This document shows, piece after piece, positions 38,582 through 49,339 of a stretch of DNA of 64,000 nt (positions within the stretch are counted from its first letter, which is position 1; each line of letters starts with the position of its first letter). The stretch comes from Bacteroidota bacterium (lineage in GTDB: Bacteria > Bacteroidota > Bacteroidia > 2-12-FULL-35-15), in assembly GCA_016707685.1 (NCBI GenBank), contig JADJHE010000005.1, forward strand, positions 124,001 to 188,000, given 5' to 3'. The notes under the pieces were generated by a model. That model was not told the origin of the DNA and searched no databases. It was given only the letters and a program-made list of their open reading frames with translations. The position numbers and the translations under genes were made by a program.

Positions 38582-39430
38582 CTAATAAAAATTATTCTTC
38601 TTTTTACTCCACAACTTGATTAAAATAAAACCAAATAACATTCCACCTAAATGCGCAAAATGAGCCACGTTGTCGCCTGGATTGTTTGCAATACCCATAA
38701 ACAATTCCAATCCACCATAAAGAATTACAAAATATTTTGCTTTGATTGGAAATAAAAAATAAATGTATAGCAATGTATTTGGAAACAACATACCAAATGC
38801 CAACAATACCCCAAATACAGAGCCGGATGCACCTACAACAGGGTTCGACTTTTGAAAACTAACAAACTGATTAATATCCGAAATTGCTTGTTGAATATAA
38901 ACATGGCTACTACTTAAATTATCATTCCAACTTGTAAAAAAAGCATCTATTTGTGTTTGATTTTCAGGAATTTCTAAATAAACACCAAAATGCTTTTTCA
39001 CTAATGCATAATATTCTTCAGGAACAGGGTTTGCTAAAAATGCATCAATCGATTGTTGTATTTGGTAAAAATGAAATGCTTCGTAACCCATGTATATCAA
39101 GGCGGCACCAATACCCGTTACCATGTAAAAGATCAGAAAGCGTTTTGGTCCCCAAACATTTTCAAGCACATTTCCGAACATCCATAAGGCAAACATGTTG
39201 AAGAAAATATGATCGATACCACCATGCATAAACATGTAGGTAACGAATTGGTAAGGCTGAAACAATTCAGATGAAAAATAGTGTAATCCAAGTGTATCAA
39301 CTAAATTCCAACCAAACTGATTTTTAAATACCCATGTTGCTAAAAACAAAAGACCATTAATGATTAATAAATTCTTAATAACCAATGGTAACGTATTAAA
39401 GCTTGATGGACGATATTGTTGGTATGACAT
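38582..39430 (-). CDS. Rhomboid family protease with large loop insert
   Basis: A 282-residue protein with six helices, GASGSVFG as catalytic serine block and AHLGGMLFGF as the histidine block; HGGIDHIFFNMF is the N-terminal rhomboid signature. A periplasmic or cytoplasmic insert of about 90 residues (EAFHFYQIQQSIDAFLANPV onwards) lies between helices, a known variation in Bacteroidota. It follows mutL by 5 bases and precedes the second rhomboid by 5 bases, forming a tight operon. Confidence 0.93.
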   Translation of the reverse strand: MSYQQYRPSSFNTLPLVIKNLLIINGLLFLATWVFKNQFGWNLVDTLGLHYFSSELFQPYQFVTYMFMHGGIDHIFFNMFALWMFGNVLENVWGPKRFLIFYMVTGIGAALIYMGYEAFHFYQIQQSIDAFLANPVPEEYYALVKKHFGVYLEIPENQTQIDAFFTSWNDNLSSSHVYIQQAISDINQFVSFQKSNPVVGASGSVFGVLLAFGMLFPNTLLYIYFLFPIKAKYFVILYGGLELFMGIANNPGDNVAHFAHLGGMLFGFILIKLWSKKKNNFY

Positions 39431-39435
39431 CTAAA

Positions 39436-41286
39436 TTACTTTTTAAATCGTTTGTCTAAATCCTCTAATGAAAATGTTGTTATTGTAGGCTTACCAGTTG
39501 GAGTACTATACGGCATTTTACAAGCAAAAAGCTCATCAATAAGATTATTCATTTCCTCTTGCGTAAGCACTTTACCCGATTTAATGGCAGTATTAAAAGC
39601 CATTGAACGTGCTAAATTTTCACGTTTATCGGACTTCAACTCCATCATGTTTTGTTTGTAGTTTTCGAGCAAGCCTTCTAATAATTGAACAGAATCATGT
39701 TGGGCTGTATCGGCAGGAACACCATGTATTACGAATGTATTTTTACCAAACTCACTTATATCAAATCCGATTGCAAGAATATCATCGCGCAACTCTTTTA
39801 CCAATGCAAAATCTGCTGCATTTAGTTCAATCGCTTTCGGAAAAAGCTCTTGTTGTGTTGCCGACTTGTGTTTTTCAAAACTTGCAAGTATTCGTTCGTA
39901 CAAAATTCGCTCATGCGCACCTTGCTGATCAATTACCATAAATCCGGTTTTGATGTGCGACAGAATGTATCTATTGTGTAACTGATAGGTTATTTTTTTA
40001 TTGCTTTCATGCAATTCATTGTCCCAATCGGCATCAATTGATTGCTGCTGAACTTCATCTTGCTTTAGCTCAAAATGCTGTTGATTATCGTTATGGCGAG
40101 AATACATTTTCTCCCAATTAGATTTATTCGACAATTCGCGATCCGTTGTATTTTTCGAAAAATCAGGTTTTTCTACCTTGAACGGATTATAAGTAGGATC
40201 TACTTTAATTGTAGGCTGTTTGATTATACCATCAATTGGCTTCAATGGCATATTGTACAAATGTGCTTCTTGATCAAAATCCAAGCTAGGCGCAATGTTA
40301 AATTGCCCCAACGATTTTTTTACAGTAGAACGCAAAAACGCATAAATCGCTTTTTCATCCTCAAACTTTACTTCTGTTTTTGTAGGATGAATGTTGATAT
40401 CAATTGTTTTTGGATTTACATCCAGCATCAAAAAGTAGGATGCAAAACTATCATTTGGCAACAACTGATCAAAAGCAGCTTGCACTGCATGATGCAAATA
40501 CGCATTTTTGATAAAGCGTTTATTCAAAAAGAAAAACTGTTCTCCTCTTGTTTTTTTTGCAAACTCGGGTTTAATAACAAAACCTTTTATTTTTACAATA
40601 TCGGTATCTTCTTCAACAGGAACCAAACGAGAATTATAGGAATTACCAAAAATTCCCATCAATCGTTGTTTTAAATTTCCTGCGGTAAGGTTAAATATCT
40701 CTGAATTATTGTGGTGTAAACTAAATGCTACTTCGGGATTTGGTATAGCAACACGTTGAAATTCATCAATAATGTGTCGTAACTCAACAGAATCTGTTTT
40801 TAAGAAATTTCTACGCGCAGGAACATTGTAAAATAAATTTTTGATCGAAATACTTGTTCCTTCTGGCGCATTACATGCCTCTTGCGATTTCAATTCACTT
40901 CCTTCAATTTCTATCTTCACCCCTACTTCATCGCCTATTCGTTTGGTTTTTAATTCTACTTGAGCAATCGCGGCAATGGATGCCAAGGCTTCACCTCTAA
41001 ATCCCATGGTACGAATTGCAAATAAATCATCTGCTTTTCTGATTTTGGAGGTTGCATGACGCTCGAAACTCATGCGAGCATCGGTTTCACTCATTCCACA
41101 GCCATTATCAATCACCTGAATTAGGGTTTTTCCTGCATCTTTTACGATCAGCTTAATGCTCTTAGCGCCTGCATCCAATGCATTTTCCATCAATTCCTTC
41201 ACAGCTGAAGCTGGTCGTTGAACCACCTCACCTGCAGCAATCTGATTTGCTACTGAATCGGGTAAAAGTTGAATGATATCTGCCAT
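39436..41286 (-). CDS. mutL: DNA mismatch repair protein MutL
   Basis: A 616-residue MutL. N-terminal GHKL ATPase: ENALDAGA, DNGCGM, GFRGEALASI; the C-terminal dimerisation domain carries DQQGAHERILYE, which keeps the acidic and HE residues of the endonuclease motif DQHA(X)2E(X)4E but has glutamine in place of the first histidine. The C-terminal end has CKMP...GKPT, close to the ACPHGRP block. MutL couples MutS mismatch recognition to strand incision. First gene of the operon with two rhomboids and an EEP-family protein. Intact. Confidence 0.96.
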   Translation of the reverse strand: MADIIQLLPDSVANQIAAGEVVQRPASAVKELMENALDAGAKSIKLIVKDAGKTLIQVIDNGCGMSETDARMSFERHATSKIRKADDLFAIRTMGFRGEALASIAAIAQVELKTKRIGDEVGVKIEIEGSELKSQEACNAPEGTSISIKNLFYNVPARRNFLKTDSVELRHIIDEFQRVAIPNPEVAFSLHHNNSEIFNLTAGNLKQRLMGIFGNSYNSRLVPVEEDTDIVKIKGFVIKPEFAKKTRGEQFFFLNKRFIKNAYLHHAVQAAFDQLLPNDSFASYFLMLDVNPKTIDINIHPTKTEVKFEDEKAIYAFLRSTVKKSLGQFNIAPSLDFDQEAHLYNMPLKPIDGIIKQPTIKVDPTYNPFKVEKPDFSKNTTDRELSNKSNWEKMYSRHNDNQQHFELKQDEVQQQSIDADWDNELHESNKKITYQLHNRYILSHIKTGFMVIDQQGAHERILYERILASFEKHKSATQQELFPKAIELNAADFALVKELRDDILAIGFDISEFGKNTFVIHGVPADTAQHDSVQLLEGLLENYKQNMMELKSDKRENLARSMAFNTAIKSGKVLTQEEMNNLIDELFACKMPYSTPTGKPTITTFSLEDLDKRFKK

Positions 41287-41359
41287 AGTTTTAAAAGCCT
41301 TACAAAAATAATACTATTAATGAAATCAGGACGATTTGACAGTAAGTATAATGACGCTT

Positions 41360-41716
41360 TTAGAAGAATTTCGCCTTAATTTCGGTCAAAATATTGATTT
41401 GAAACCAATCGTGTAAATAAATAGCAAATAAAACAGCAAAAATGAGTGCAAACGACAATAACAAACCTACTATTTTTCCAAATGAATTGCTACCCGACAA
41501 AAGCACTTTTGCCACCAATAGTTCAACCCGAGCATTCAAATAGCTATAGGCCGGAACAAGAATAAAAACGAGTACCAGCATAGCAATAGCGGTAAACTTG
41601 TAAGGGTTTAACTCTAACTTATAGTGAATAATATTATCGGTAATATAGCCCGTAAGAAGATTAACTGTTAAAACAGTAATCATTAACACCATTATACCAA
41701 ATAGCTTTTTAAACAT
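41360..41716 (-). CDS. Small membrane protein of unknown function
   Basis: A 118-residue protein with three hydrophobic helices (FGIMVLMITVLTVNLLTGYI; FTAIAMLVLVFILVPAYSYL; IVGLLLSFALIFAVLFAIYL). No domain recognised. It sits 73 bases upstream of mutL on the same strand and may share a promoter with it, though the gap leaves room for a separate one. Confidence 0.7.
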   Translation of the reverse strand: MFKKLFGIMVLMITVLTVNLLTGYITDNIIHYKLELNPYKFTAIAMLVLVFILVPAYSYLNARVELLVAKVLLSGSNSFGKIVGLLLSFALIFAVLFAIYLHDWFQINILTEIKAKFF

Positions 41717-41884
41717 AATTTCAATTTTACAGACACGAATTTACAGGAATCGACAGATATTCTAAAATAAACTCATTAACAGTAAAAGGTTAATAATTAT
41801 AAGCATTAGTAGAAAATCTCACCTTTATTTGGGCTTAATTTTAGCATCATTATTGTTTATACACTTCTGTCCAAAAATCAACGA

Positions 41885-44814
41885 ATGTTAAAATTAAAAT
41901 CAGTATTCATTTTTACGATTGCGAGTCTCATCCTTTTAAGTTTTATCCCCAAGAAAGAAGTACAAAACCCTCCTTTCTATTCCAACAATACACACTGGGC
42001 GGATTCTGTTTTTAAAACATTAACACCCGATGAGCGCATTGCGCAACTATTTATGGTGGCTGCATACTCCAACAAAGACAAAGTGCATGTGAATGAATTA
42101 AAAAAATTAATTACAGAATATAAAATTGGTGGATTGATTTTTTTTCAAGGAGGTCCAGTTCGTCAGGCATTCCTATCCAATCAATACCAATCCCTATCAA
42201 AAGTCCCTTTACTAGTCTCTATGGATGCCGAATGGGGATTAGCCATGCGTTTGGATAGTACTACAAAATTCCCACGTCAGATGGCATTGGGTGCTATTCA
42301 AAATGACAGTTTGATTTATGATATGGGAGCTGAAATTGCTCGTCAGATAAAACGAATTGGCATGCAAGTAAGTTTTTCACCCGACATTGACATCAACAAC
42401 AACTCAAAAAACCCTGTTATTGGCACACGTTCTTTTGGCGAGAGTAAATTAAATGTGGCTCGAAAAGGAATTATGTACATGAAAGGATTACAAGATAATC
42501 ATGTATTGGCTTGCGGAAAACATTTTCCTGGACATGGGGATACTGATAGCGACTCACACAAAACATTACCGACTATAAAAAGTTCAAGAGCACGATTGGA
42601 TTCATTAGAACTTTATCCATTTAAAGAACTAATAGCACATGGCTTAGGAAGCATGATGGTGGCACATTTAAGCATCCCTGCATTGGACACTACACCTAAC
42701 CAAGCATCTACACTCACAAAAAAATAGTAACAGGATTATTAAAAGACACCTTAGGATTCAAAGGCTTAATATTTACAGATGCATTAAACATGAAAGGTGT
42801 AAGCAAGTTTTACAAACCTGGCGAAGTAGATGCCAAAGCATTGATTGCGGGAAATGATGTTTTATTATTTGCTGAAGATGTTCCTACAGGAATAAAAGAA
42901 ATTAAAGCTGCCATAGAACGTGGAGAAATTACACAAGAAGAAATTGACCAGCGTTGCATGAAAATACTACTAGTAAAACAATGGTCGGGACTTGATGGCT
43001 ACAAAAAAATACAAATCAAAAATTTATACGAAGATTTAAACACCAAGGAAGCTGAATTAATCAACCGAAAATTAAACGAAGCAGCATTAACCTTATTGCA
43101 AAATAAAAATGATCGTATTCCATTACAACAATTAGATACATTAAAAATTGCTTCCTTAAATTTAGGATATAAGGAATTGAATGTATTTCAACAAACCCTT
43201 TCAAATTATTCGCCAATTACACATTTTGGTATCGACAAAGAAGCCAAACAAATAGCCTTTGATACTATTTTAACCAAATTAAAAAGCTACAACTTGGTAA
43301 TTGTTCACTTAAACAATACCAATCAAAAGCCTGATAAAGATTTTGGATTAACACCACAAGTAAAATCGATGTTGGATGCATTGGTAAAACAAAACAAAGT
43401 AATCATCAATATTGCAGCTAACCCCTATATCCTAGAAAAAATTGAAAGTGTAAAAGATGCAGAGAGTATTATCATGAGTTATGAAGACAATGAGTATAGT
43501 CAAAGCTATGCTGCTCAATTAATATTTGGTGGAGTTGCTGCAACTGGGAAGCTACCAATTAGCATTGGAAGCTATAATTATGGAACTGGTATAACAACGA
43601 AAGTGGTTCGTTTAAAATACACCATCCCAGAAGAAGTTGGAACAAACAGTGTGTTGCTAAACAAAATTGACAGCATTGCATTGAAAGGTGTAAATGATAA
43701 AGTATATCCAGGTTGCCAGGTATTGGTTGTAAAAAGTGGAAAAGTGATTTATCAAAAATCATTTGGCTACCATACGTACGATAAAAAAATAAAAGTTAAA
43801 AATGATGACTTGTATGACATTGCTTCCATCACTAAAATTGCAGCATCAACAATCTCGTTAATGAAATTGGTTGACGATAAAAAAGTTGGCTTGGATGCAT
43901 CATTAGGCACATACCTACCCGAACTAAAAGGCAGCAATAAGGAAAATATTGTTATAAGAGAAATGCTTACCCATCAAGCTGGATTAAAAGATTGGATTCC
44001 ATTTTGGAACAAAACGGTTAATAAAGACGGGACCTACAAAGCAGGTATTTACAATTCAGATCCAACTGATTTATACTACAAGCGCGTAGCAAACAACTTG
44101 TACATCAACAAAAATTACGAGGATACTATTTTCAAACAAATTGTAGATTCGCCCATCAAAGACAAAGGGAAATATTTATACAGCGATTTAGGATATTATT
44201 TTTTAAAACGTATCATTGAAAAAGAAACCAAAACTCCTTTAAACGTGTATGTAAAAAACACATTCTATGCACCATTGGGATTAACAACCATGGGCTACAA
44301 ACCACTAACACGATTTGACAAAGAACGAATTGCACCTACAGAATTGGATAAAAAATTCAGAAAACAATTGGTTCATGGCGATGTTCATGATCAAGGAGCA
44401 GCCATGATGGGTGGTGTTGGCGGACATGCTGGTGTGTTTTCGAATGCAAACGACTTAGCAGTATTGATGCAATTATTTTTAAACAAAGGCGAATATGGAG
44501 GAACAAAATACATTGACTCATCTGTAGTAAGTGAGTTTACAAAATGTCAATATTGCAAGGACAACAGAAGAGCAATTGGTTTTGACAAACCAGAAACGAA
44601 TAAAGAAAAAGAAAGTCCAGTTTGTGATTGCGTATCCTACATAAGCTTTGGACATGCTGGTTTTACAGGAACATTAGCTTGGGCAGATCCAGCAAATCAA
44701 TTGATTTATATTTTCTTATCGAACAGAGTAAACCCAAGTGCTGATGAAAACAAGTTGGCTAAATCGGGAATACGAACGAAGATACAAGAAGTAATTTACG
44801 AAGTAGTGAAATAA
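41885..44814 (+). CDS. NagZ-like GH3 glycosidase fused to a serine hydrolase (frameshifted)
   Basis: About 976 residues after repair. Residues 1-35 are a signal/anchor; the glycoside hydrolase 3 domain has the NagZ hallmark KHFPGHGDTDSDSH and the nucleophile aspartate in IFTDALNMKG; a GH3 C-terminal domain follows; the last 400 residues are a class C beta-lactamase-like serine hydrolase with SITK, YSDLGYYFL and GHAGVFSNANDLAV. The GH3 frame stops at 42727, but one added A in the run at about 42720 joins it to the second frame. This fusion is common in Bacteroidota and acts on peptidoglycan fragments (GlcNAc-anhydroMurNAc bond plus peptide/amide bond), matching murQ at 6940. Confidence 0.9.
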
Positions 44815-44849
44815 AAAAATCCCCTTCTGAAATCAGAAGGGGATTTTTT
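44814..44849. terminator. Bidirectional terminator between convergent genes
   Basis: 17-bp perfect stem (44814-44830 with 44833-44849; core ATCCCCTTCTGA) with A and T runs, between the NagZ-like gene (+) and metK (-). Confidence 0.88.
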
Positions 44850-44863
44850 ATATAATTCAAAAA

Positions 44864-46114
44864 TTATTTCAATTTAAATGCTGCTTTTACTTTAGCAACA
44901 TAATCTAATTTTTCCCAAGTAAACAATTCAACTTTCATTGTTTTTGTTTTTCCATCAGGAGATTTAAATGTTTTAGTTACTACTTCGTTCTTACGACCCA
45001 TGTGTCCATAAGCTGCAGTTTCGCTATAGATTGGTGTACGTAATTTAAAACGTTGCTCAATAAAGTAAGGACGCATATCAAAAACTTTTTCAACGATTTT
45101 AGCAATTTGACCATCAGTCATTTTTACTTTTGCAGTTCCATAAGTATCAATAAAAATACCCATTGGTTGTGCAACACCAATTGCATAAGATACTTGAACC
45201 AATACTTCAGAACAAACTCCTGCAGCAACTAAGTTTTTAGCAATGTGACGAGTAGCATATGCTGCTGAACGATCCACTTTTGAAGGATCTTTTCCAGAGA
45301 ATGCACCACCACCGTGAGCACCTTTTCCACCGTATGTATCAACAATAATCTTACGACCTGTTAATCCGGTATCACCATGTGGTCCACCGATAACAAATTT
45401 TCCAGTTGGGTTGATATGGTAGGCAATTTTGTTGTTGAATAAATGAGCGTATTTAGGATAATTCTTTTTAACGCGTGGAATTAAAATATCAATGATGTCT
45501 TTTTTAATTTTAGCTAACATCTTTGGTTCTGTATCAAAATCATCATGTTGTGTAGAAACAACAATTGCATCAATACGAACAGGAACATTATCATCATATT
45601 CTAAAGTTACTTGAGATTTTGCATCTGGACGTAAATATTTAATTTGTTTGTTTTCTCTACGCAATGCAGCTAATTCTAACAAAATACCATGTGCTAAATC
45701 CAATGCTAATGGCATGTAGTTAGCTGTTTCATTAGTTGCATAACCAAACATCATTCCTTGGTCACCAGCACCTTGTTCTTCTTTTTTCTTTCTATCTACA
45801 CCTTGGTTAATATCAGCAGATTGCTCATGAATAGCAGATAAAATACCACAAGAATTAGCTTCAAACATGTATTCACTTTTTGTGTAACCAATTTTACGAA
45901 TTACTTCACGAGCAATTTCTTGAACATCTAAATATGCTTTTGATTTAACCTCACCAGCAAGTACTACTTGACCAGTGGTTACTAATGTTTCGCAAGCTAC
46001 TTTTGATTGAGGATCAAAAGCTAAAAAGTTATCAATTAACGCATCAGAAATTTGATCTGCTACTTTGTCTGGATGTCCTTCTGAAACCGATTCAGATGTA
46101 AATAAGTATCCCAT
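44864..46114 (-). CDS. metK: S-adenosylmethionine synthetase
   Basis: A 416-residue enzyme making SAM from methionine and ATP. Diagnostic blocks: [40 protein letters not shown] and [19 protein letters not shown]. The length includes the short insertion common in Bacteroidota. Monocistronic, followed by a terminator. Firm. Confidence 0.97.
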   Translation of the reverse strand: MGYLFTSESVSEGHPDKVADQISDALIDNFLAFDPQSKVACETLVTTGQVVLAGEVKSKAYLDVQEIAREVIRKIGYTKSEYMFEANSCGILSAIHEQSADINQGVDRKKKEEQGAGDQGMMFGYATNETANYMPLALDLAHGILLELAALRRENKQIKYLRPDAKSQVTLEYDDNVPVRIDAIVVSTQHDDFDTEPKMLAKIKKDIIDILIPRVKKNYPKYAHLFNNKIAYHINPTGKFVIGGPHGDTGLTGRKIIVDTYGGKGAHGGGAFSGKDPSKVDRSAAYATRHIAKNLVAAGVCSEVLVQVSYAIGVAQPMGIFIDTYGTAKVKMTDGQIAKIVEKVFDMRPYFIEQRFKLRTPIYSETAAYGHMGRKNEVVTKTFKSPDGKTKTMKVELFTWEKLDYVAKVKAAFKLK

Positions 46115-46232
46115 GTTTAGATTTATATTTTATAGTTTGAAATTATTTTTTTATTAACGGACGCTAAAATACGATTATTTAAGGAATAGAGAAATTGTTT
46201 TAAAGATATTTTATTAAGAGTATTCAACAACA

Positions 46233-46268
46233 AAAAAGCCCTCGTTTCTATTGAAAAGAGGGCTTTTT
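46233..46268 (-). terminator. Terminator after the M13 peptidase gene
   Basis: 11-bp stem AAAAAGCCCTC (46233-46243) with GAGGGCTTTTT (46258-46268) and a T run, directly past the peptidase stop at 46270. Confidence 0.82.
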
Positions 46269-46269
46269 A

Positions 46270-48315
46270 TTACCATATTTTAACGCGCTTGTCGGCCGGT
46301 CGATACATCTTATCTCCTTCTTTGATATTGAAGGCTTTATAAAATTCATCAATATCTGATAATGGTCCATTTATTCTAAATTCAGCAGGTGCATGCACAT
46401 CACTCATGATTTGTTTTGCTAAGGAGGCATCTGTTCTGTTCACCATCCATGCATAACCATATCCTAGGAAATAGCGTTGTGTAGCTGTATACCCACCAAA
46501 CAATTCGGCAGATTGTCCTTGTTTTGTTTTCTTAAATGCCTCTAAGCCCATAATCACACCACCTAGATCTGCAATATTCTCACCTTGTGTATTTTCGCCT
46601 CTCACATGCATACTATCCAGTACAACGTAATTATTGAACTGTTCAACAATCGAGTTTGTTTTCGCTTCAAACTTTTGTCGATCTTCTTTTGTCCACCAAT
46701 CTGTTAAGTTTCCATTTTCGTCATACAAACTACCTTGGTCATCAAAGCCATGTGTAATTTCATGTCCAAAAGTAGAACCTCCTATAATACCATACAACAC
46801 TGCATCATCCGGCATTCTGCCTTCAAAACCTGGAACAATAATGTTACAAGCTGGCACTACAATTTCATTCATAGTAGGATCGTAATATGCATTGTAGGTT
46901 TGAGGATACATTTCCCATTCGTCTTTATTAACAGGTTTCCCAAACTTTCCAATCATAAAGTTATACCCCCATTTATTCACACTGATTGCATTTTCAACAT
47001 AACTATTACGGGACAATTCCAATGCACTCATGTCTTTCCATTTATCAGGATACCCAACCTTCATGTTCAATTTTTTCAACTTACTCTGAGCTTTTGCTTT
47101 GGTTACATCACTCATCCAATCAAGTGATTTAATATGTTCAGCATATACATCACGAATATTGTTTCCTATCTCTAATAATTTTTCTTTTGTTCCTTTTGGT
47201 AAATATTCTTCTACATATACTTGACCTATCAACTCACCTAAAGAAGCATCTGTACTTTCAACAATTGTTTTCCAACGTGGCTTTTGTTCTTTTACGCCAT
47301 CTAACACTGTTGAATAAAAATAAAAATCCTGATCAGCAATTTTTTTAGGCAGGTAGTCTGCGAAACGGTTTAACACACTCCATTTCAAATATACTTTCCA
47401 ATTATCAAGCGAAACTGTTTTTAAAGTTTTTTCGAGTGCCGTAAAATATTCGGGCTGAGCAACAATAATTGAATCAACATTCGACAAGCCTAGCTTTTGA
47501 ATCATCTCTTCCCATTTAACAGAGGGCGTGAGCTTGTTTAATTGAGCTATGCTCATCTTGTTGTAATTTTTATACGGATCTCTTAAATCCTCCATCTTAC
47601 GACTCGACTTAGCAATGGTCGTTTCCAATGCTAAAACACCATCTGCATTCTTTTTTGCAATTTTGTTTTCATAGGCAATCAGTTCAAACATTGCAGTTAA
47701 ATGTTTTGAATATTCGGATCTTATAGATGCATTGCGTTCATCGGTATTAAAATAATAATCACGATCGGGCAATCCTAAGCGTGGTTGTGAAACATAAACA
47801 GCATATTGTGAACTTTTCTTTTCATCACGTGTCACCGTAAAACCAAATGTATTAGGCACACCCATTTTGTATAGTTCTGCGATTGTATTCAATAAGCTAG
47901 GAACATCTGTTATTGCATCTATTTTAGAAAAGGTGGGAATGATTGGAGCAATGCCTACCTTTTCAATAGTAGTTGTGTCCATTCCAGAATGATAGAAATC
48001 ACCAATTTTTTGTTTGTTACTTCCTTTCGTTGCTTTTGCATCATTCGCTGAAGACTCGCATATTTTCTTAATTGATTCATTGATGGTATCCTGAATGGTT
48101 CTAAAAATACCATTACTCTTTTCAGAAGAAGGAATCGGATTTGCTTTGAACCAACCATTATTTGCAAACAAGAAAAAGTTCTCACCAGGAGCGATGGATG
48201 AATCGATGTGTGATGTAACTGGATCTATAAAATTAGCTTCGTTTTCAGTTTTAGGTTCATTGCTCGAACAAGCGAACAAGAAGGTGGAGATGGTAATAAA
48301 TGCTATTTTTTTCAT
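46270..48315 (-). CDS. M13 family (neprilysin-like) metallopeptidase lipoprotein
   Basis: A 681-residue lipoprotein (lipobox TFLFAC near residue 16). The M13 zinc-binding motif HEITH lies at about 517-521 in GSTFGHEITHGFDDQG, and GENIADLGGV (about 577) carries the third zinc ligand; NAYYDPTMNEIVVPA is also family-typical. These enzymes cut oligopeptides in the periplasm or at the outer surface. It begins 1 base after the gldA stop and is probably co-transcribed with it. Intact. Confidence 0.95.
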   Translation of the reverse strand: MKKIAFITISTFLFACSSNEPKTENEANFIDPVTSHIDSSIAPGENFFLFANNGWFKANPIPSSEKSNGIFRTIQDTINESIKKICESSANDAKATKGSNKQKIGDFYHSGMDTTTIEKVGIAPIIPTFSKIDAITDVPSLLNTIAELYKMGVPNTFGFTVTRDEKKSSQYAVYVSQPRLGLPDRDYYFNTDERNASIRSEYSKHLTAMFELIAYENKIAKKNADGVLALETTIAKSSRKMEDLRDPYKNYNKMSIAQLNKLTPSVKWEEMIQKLGLSNVDSIIVAQPEYFTALEKTLKTVSLDNWKVYLKWSVLNRFADYLPKKIADQDFYFYSTVLDGVKEQKPRWKTIVESTDASLGELIGQVYVEEYLPKGTKEKLLEIGNNIRDVYAEHIKSLDWMSDVTKAKAQSKLKKLNMKVGYPDKWKDMSALELSRNSYVENAISVNKWGYNFMIGKFGKPVNKDEWEMYPQTYNAYYDPTMNEIVVPACNIIVPGFEGRMPDDAVLYGIIGGSTFGHEITHGFDDQGSLYDENGNLTDWWTKEDRQKFEAKTNSIVEQFNNYVVLDSMHVRGENTQGENIADLGGVIMGLEAFKKTKQGQSAELFGGYTATQRYFLGYGYAWMVNRTDASLAKQIMSDVHAPAEFRINGPLSDIDEFYKAFNIKEGDKMYRPADKRVKIW

Positions 48316-48316
48316 T

Positions 48317-49228
48317 TTACTTTTTAGTCAATTGTTTAAATACGTCTTCTAATTTTTGTTCTTCTTTATTCAACATCAATACAGCCAAACCACTGCTTAC
48401 TGCAAATTGAAATACATGCGGACGAATATCATCTGTTGAGTGTACCTCCAATTGCCAAACATTGTCTTTGGTGTTTTTTGCTTCAGTAACTCCTTGAATA
48501 TTTTTCAATGCCGATTTAGATGTTGGCTTATCAAATTCAACGATGATAAAATAACCATTCTGCACTTGTGAATTTTGAAGTGTCTTCGTTTCATCATTTG
48601 CCACAATCTCTCCTTTATTGATGATGATAACGCGATCACACATAGCCTCCACTTCTTGCATAATGTGGGTAGAAAGCATTACTGTTTTTTGTTTTCCAAC
48701 TGCAATAATCAAATTACGAATTTCAGCTAACTGATTTGGATCTAAACCTGTTGTAGGTTCATCCAATATTAACACTTTCGGATCGTGAATTAATGCTTGT
48801 GCTAAACCAACACGTTGACGGTATCCTTTCGACAAAGCACCAATTTTCTTTTTCTGTTCTACTTGCAAGCCAGTAATCTCAATCATTTCAGCAATGCGTT
48901 GTTTTACATTTTTAACATGGTGCAAGCCAGCAATAAACTCCAAGTATTCCTTTACATACATATCCAAATACAATGGATTGTGTTCAGGCAGATAACCAAC
49001 TTGTTTACGAACCTCAATACTCTCTTCAGTTACATCGTATCCACAAACAGAAGCTTTTCCCGCAGTTTGAGGGATAAAGCAGGTTAAAATTTTCATCATC
49101 GTTGACTTACCTGCACCATTTGGTCCAAGGAAACCAACTATCTCGGCCGAATTCACCTCGAACGATACATCGTTCAAAGCTTTCTGATCGCCATATAGCT
49201 TTGTAATATTTTCTACTTTTATAGACAT
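48317..49228 (-). CDS. gldA: GldA-type ABC transporter ATP-binding protein
   Basis: A 303-residue ATPase. Walker A GPNGAGKST, signature LSKGYRQRVGLAQALIHD and Walker B VLILDEPTTGLDP are present; the sequence and C-terminal extension match the GldA subunit of the gliding-associated GldAFG ABC system of Bacteroidota. The frame is open to 49339, but MSIKVENITKLYGDQ at 49228 is the natural start. gldF and gldG are not in the window, so it could be another ABC-2-type exporter. It is divergent from rsgA; a -7 box TAGCTTTG lies at 49295-49288. Confidence 0.78.
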   Translation of the reverse strand: MSIKVENITKLYGDQKALNDVSFEVNSAEIVGFLGPNGAGKSTMMKILTCFIPQTAGKASVCGYDVTEESIEVRKQVGYLPEHNPLYLDMYVKEYLEFIAGLHHVKNVKQRIAEMIEITGLQVEQKKKIGALSKGYRQRVGLAQALIHDPKVLILDEPTTGLDPNQLAEIRNLIIAVGKQKTVMLSTHIMQEVEAMCDRVIIINKGEIVANDETKTLQNSQVQNGYFIIVEFDKPTSKSALKNIQGVTEAKNTKDNVWQLEVHSTDDIRPHVFQFAVSSGLAVLMLNKEEQKLEDVFKQLTKK

Positions 49229-49287
49229 AGCAATGTAATTTAGCGTAAAAAGGGTATTGCTTTTAACGAATATGAAATTCGTAGCTA

Positions 49288-49295
49288 CAAAGCTA
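49288..49295 (-). promoter_or_regulatory. -7 box of gldA
   Basis: Minus strand TAGCTTTG, matching TAnnTTTG, 59 bases before the gldA start, in the shared divergent promoter region. Confidence 0.45.
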
Positions 49296-49306
49296 ATTCT
49301 TTTTAA

Positions 49307-49314
49307 TAAATTTG
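49307..49314 (+). promoter_or_regulatory. -7 box of rsgA
   Basis: TAAATTTG, matching TAnnTTTG, 25 bases upstream of the rsgA start. Confidence 0.45.
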
Positions 49315-49339
49315 GGACGTAAAAAATGTTAAAGGGCAA

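Noticed and set aside
40075..40674. A 199-residue open frame on the plus strand inside mutL
   Set aside because: It lies antisense to the well-supported mutL gene, has low-complexity cysteine/aromatic composition and no recognisable motif; a shadow frame.
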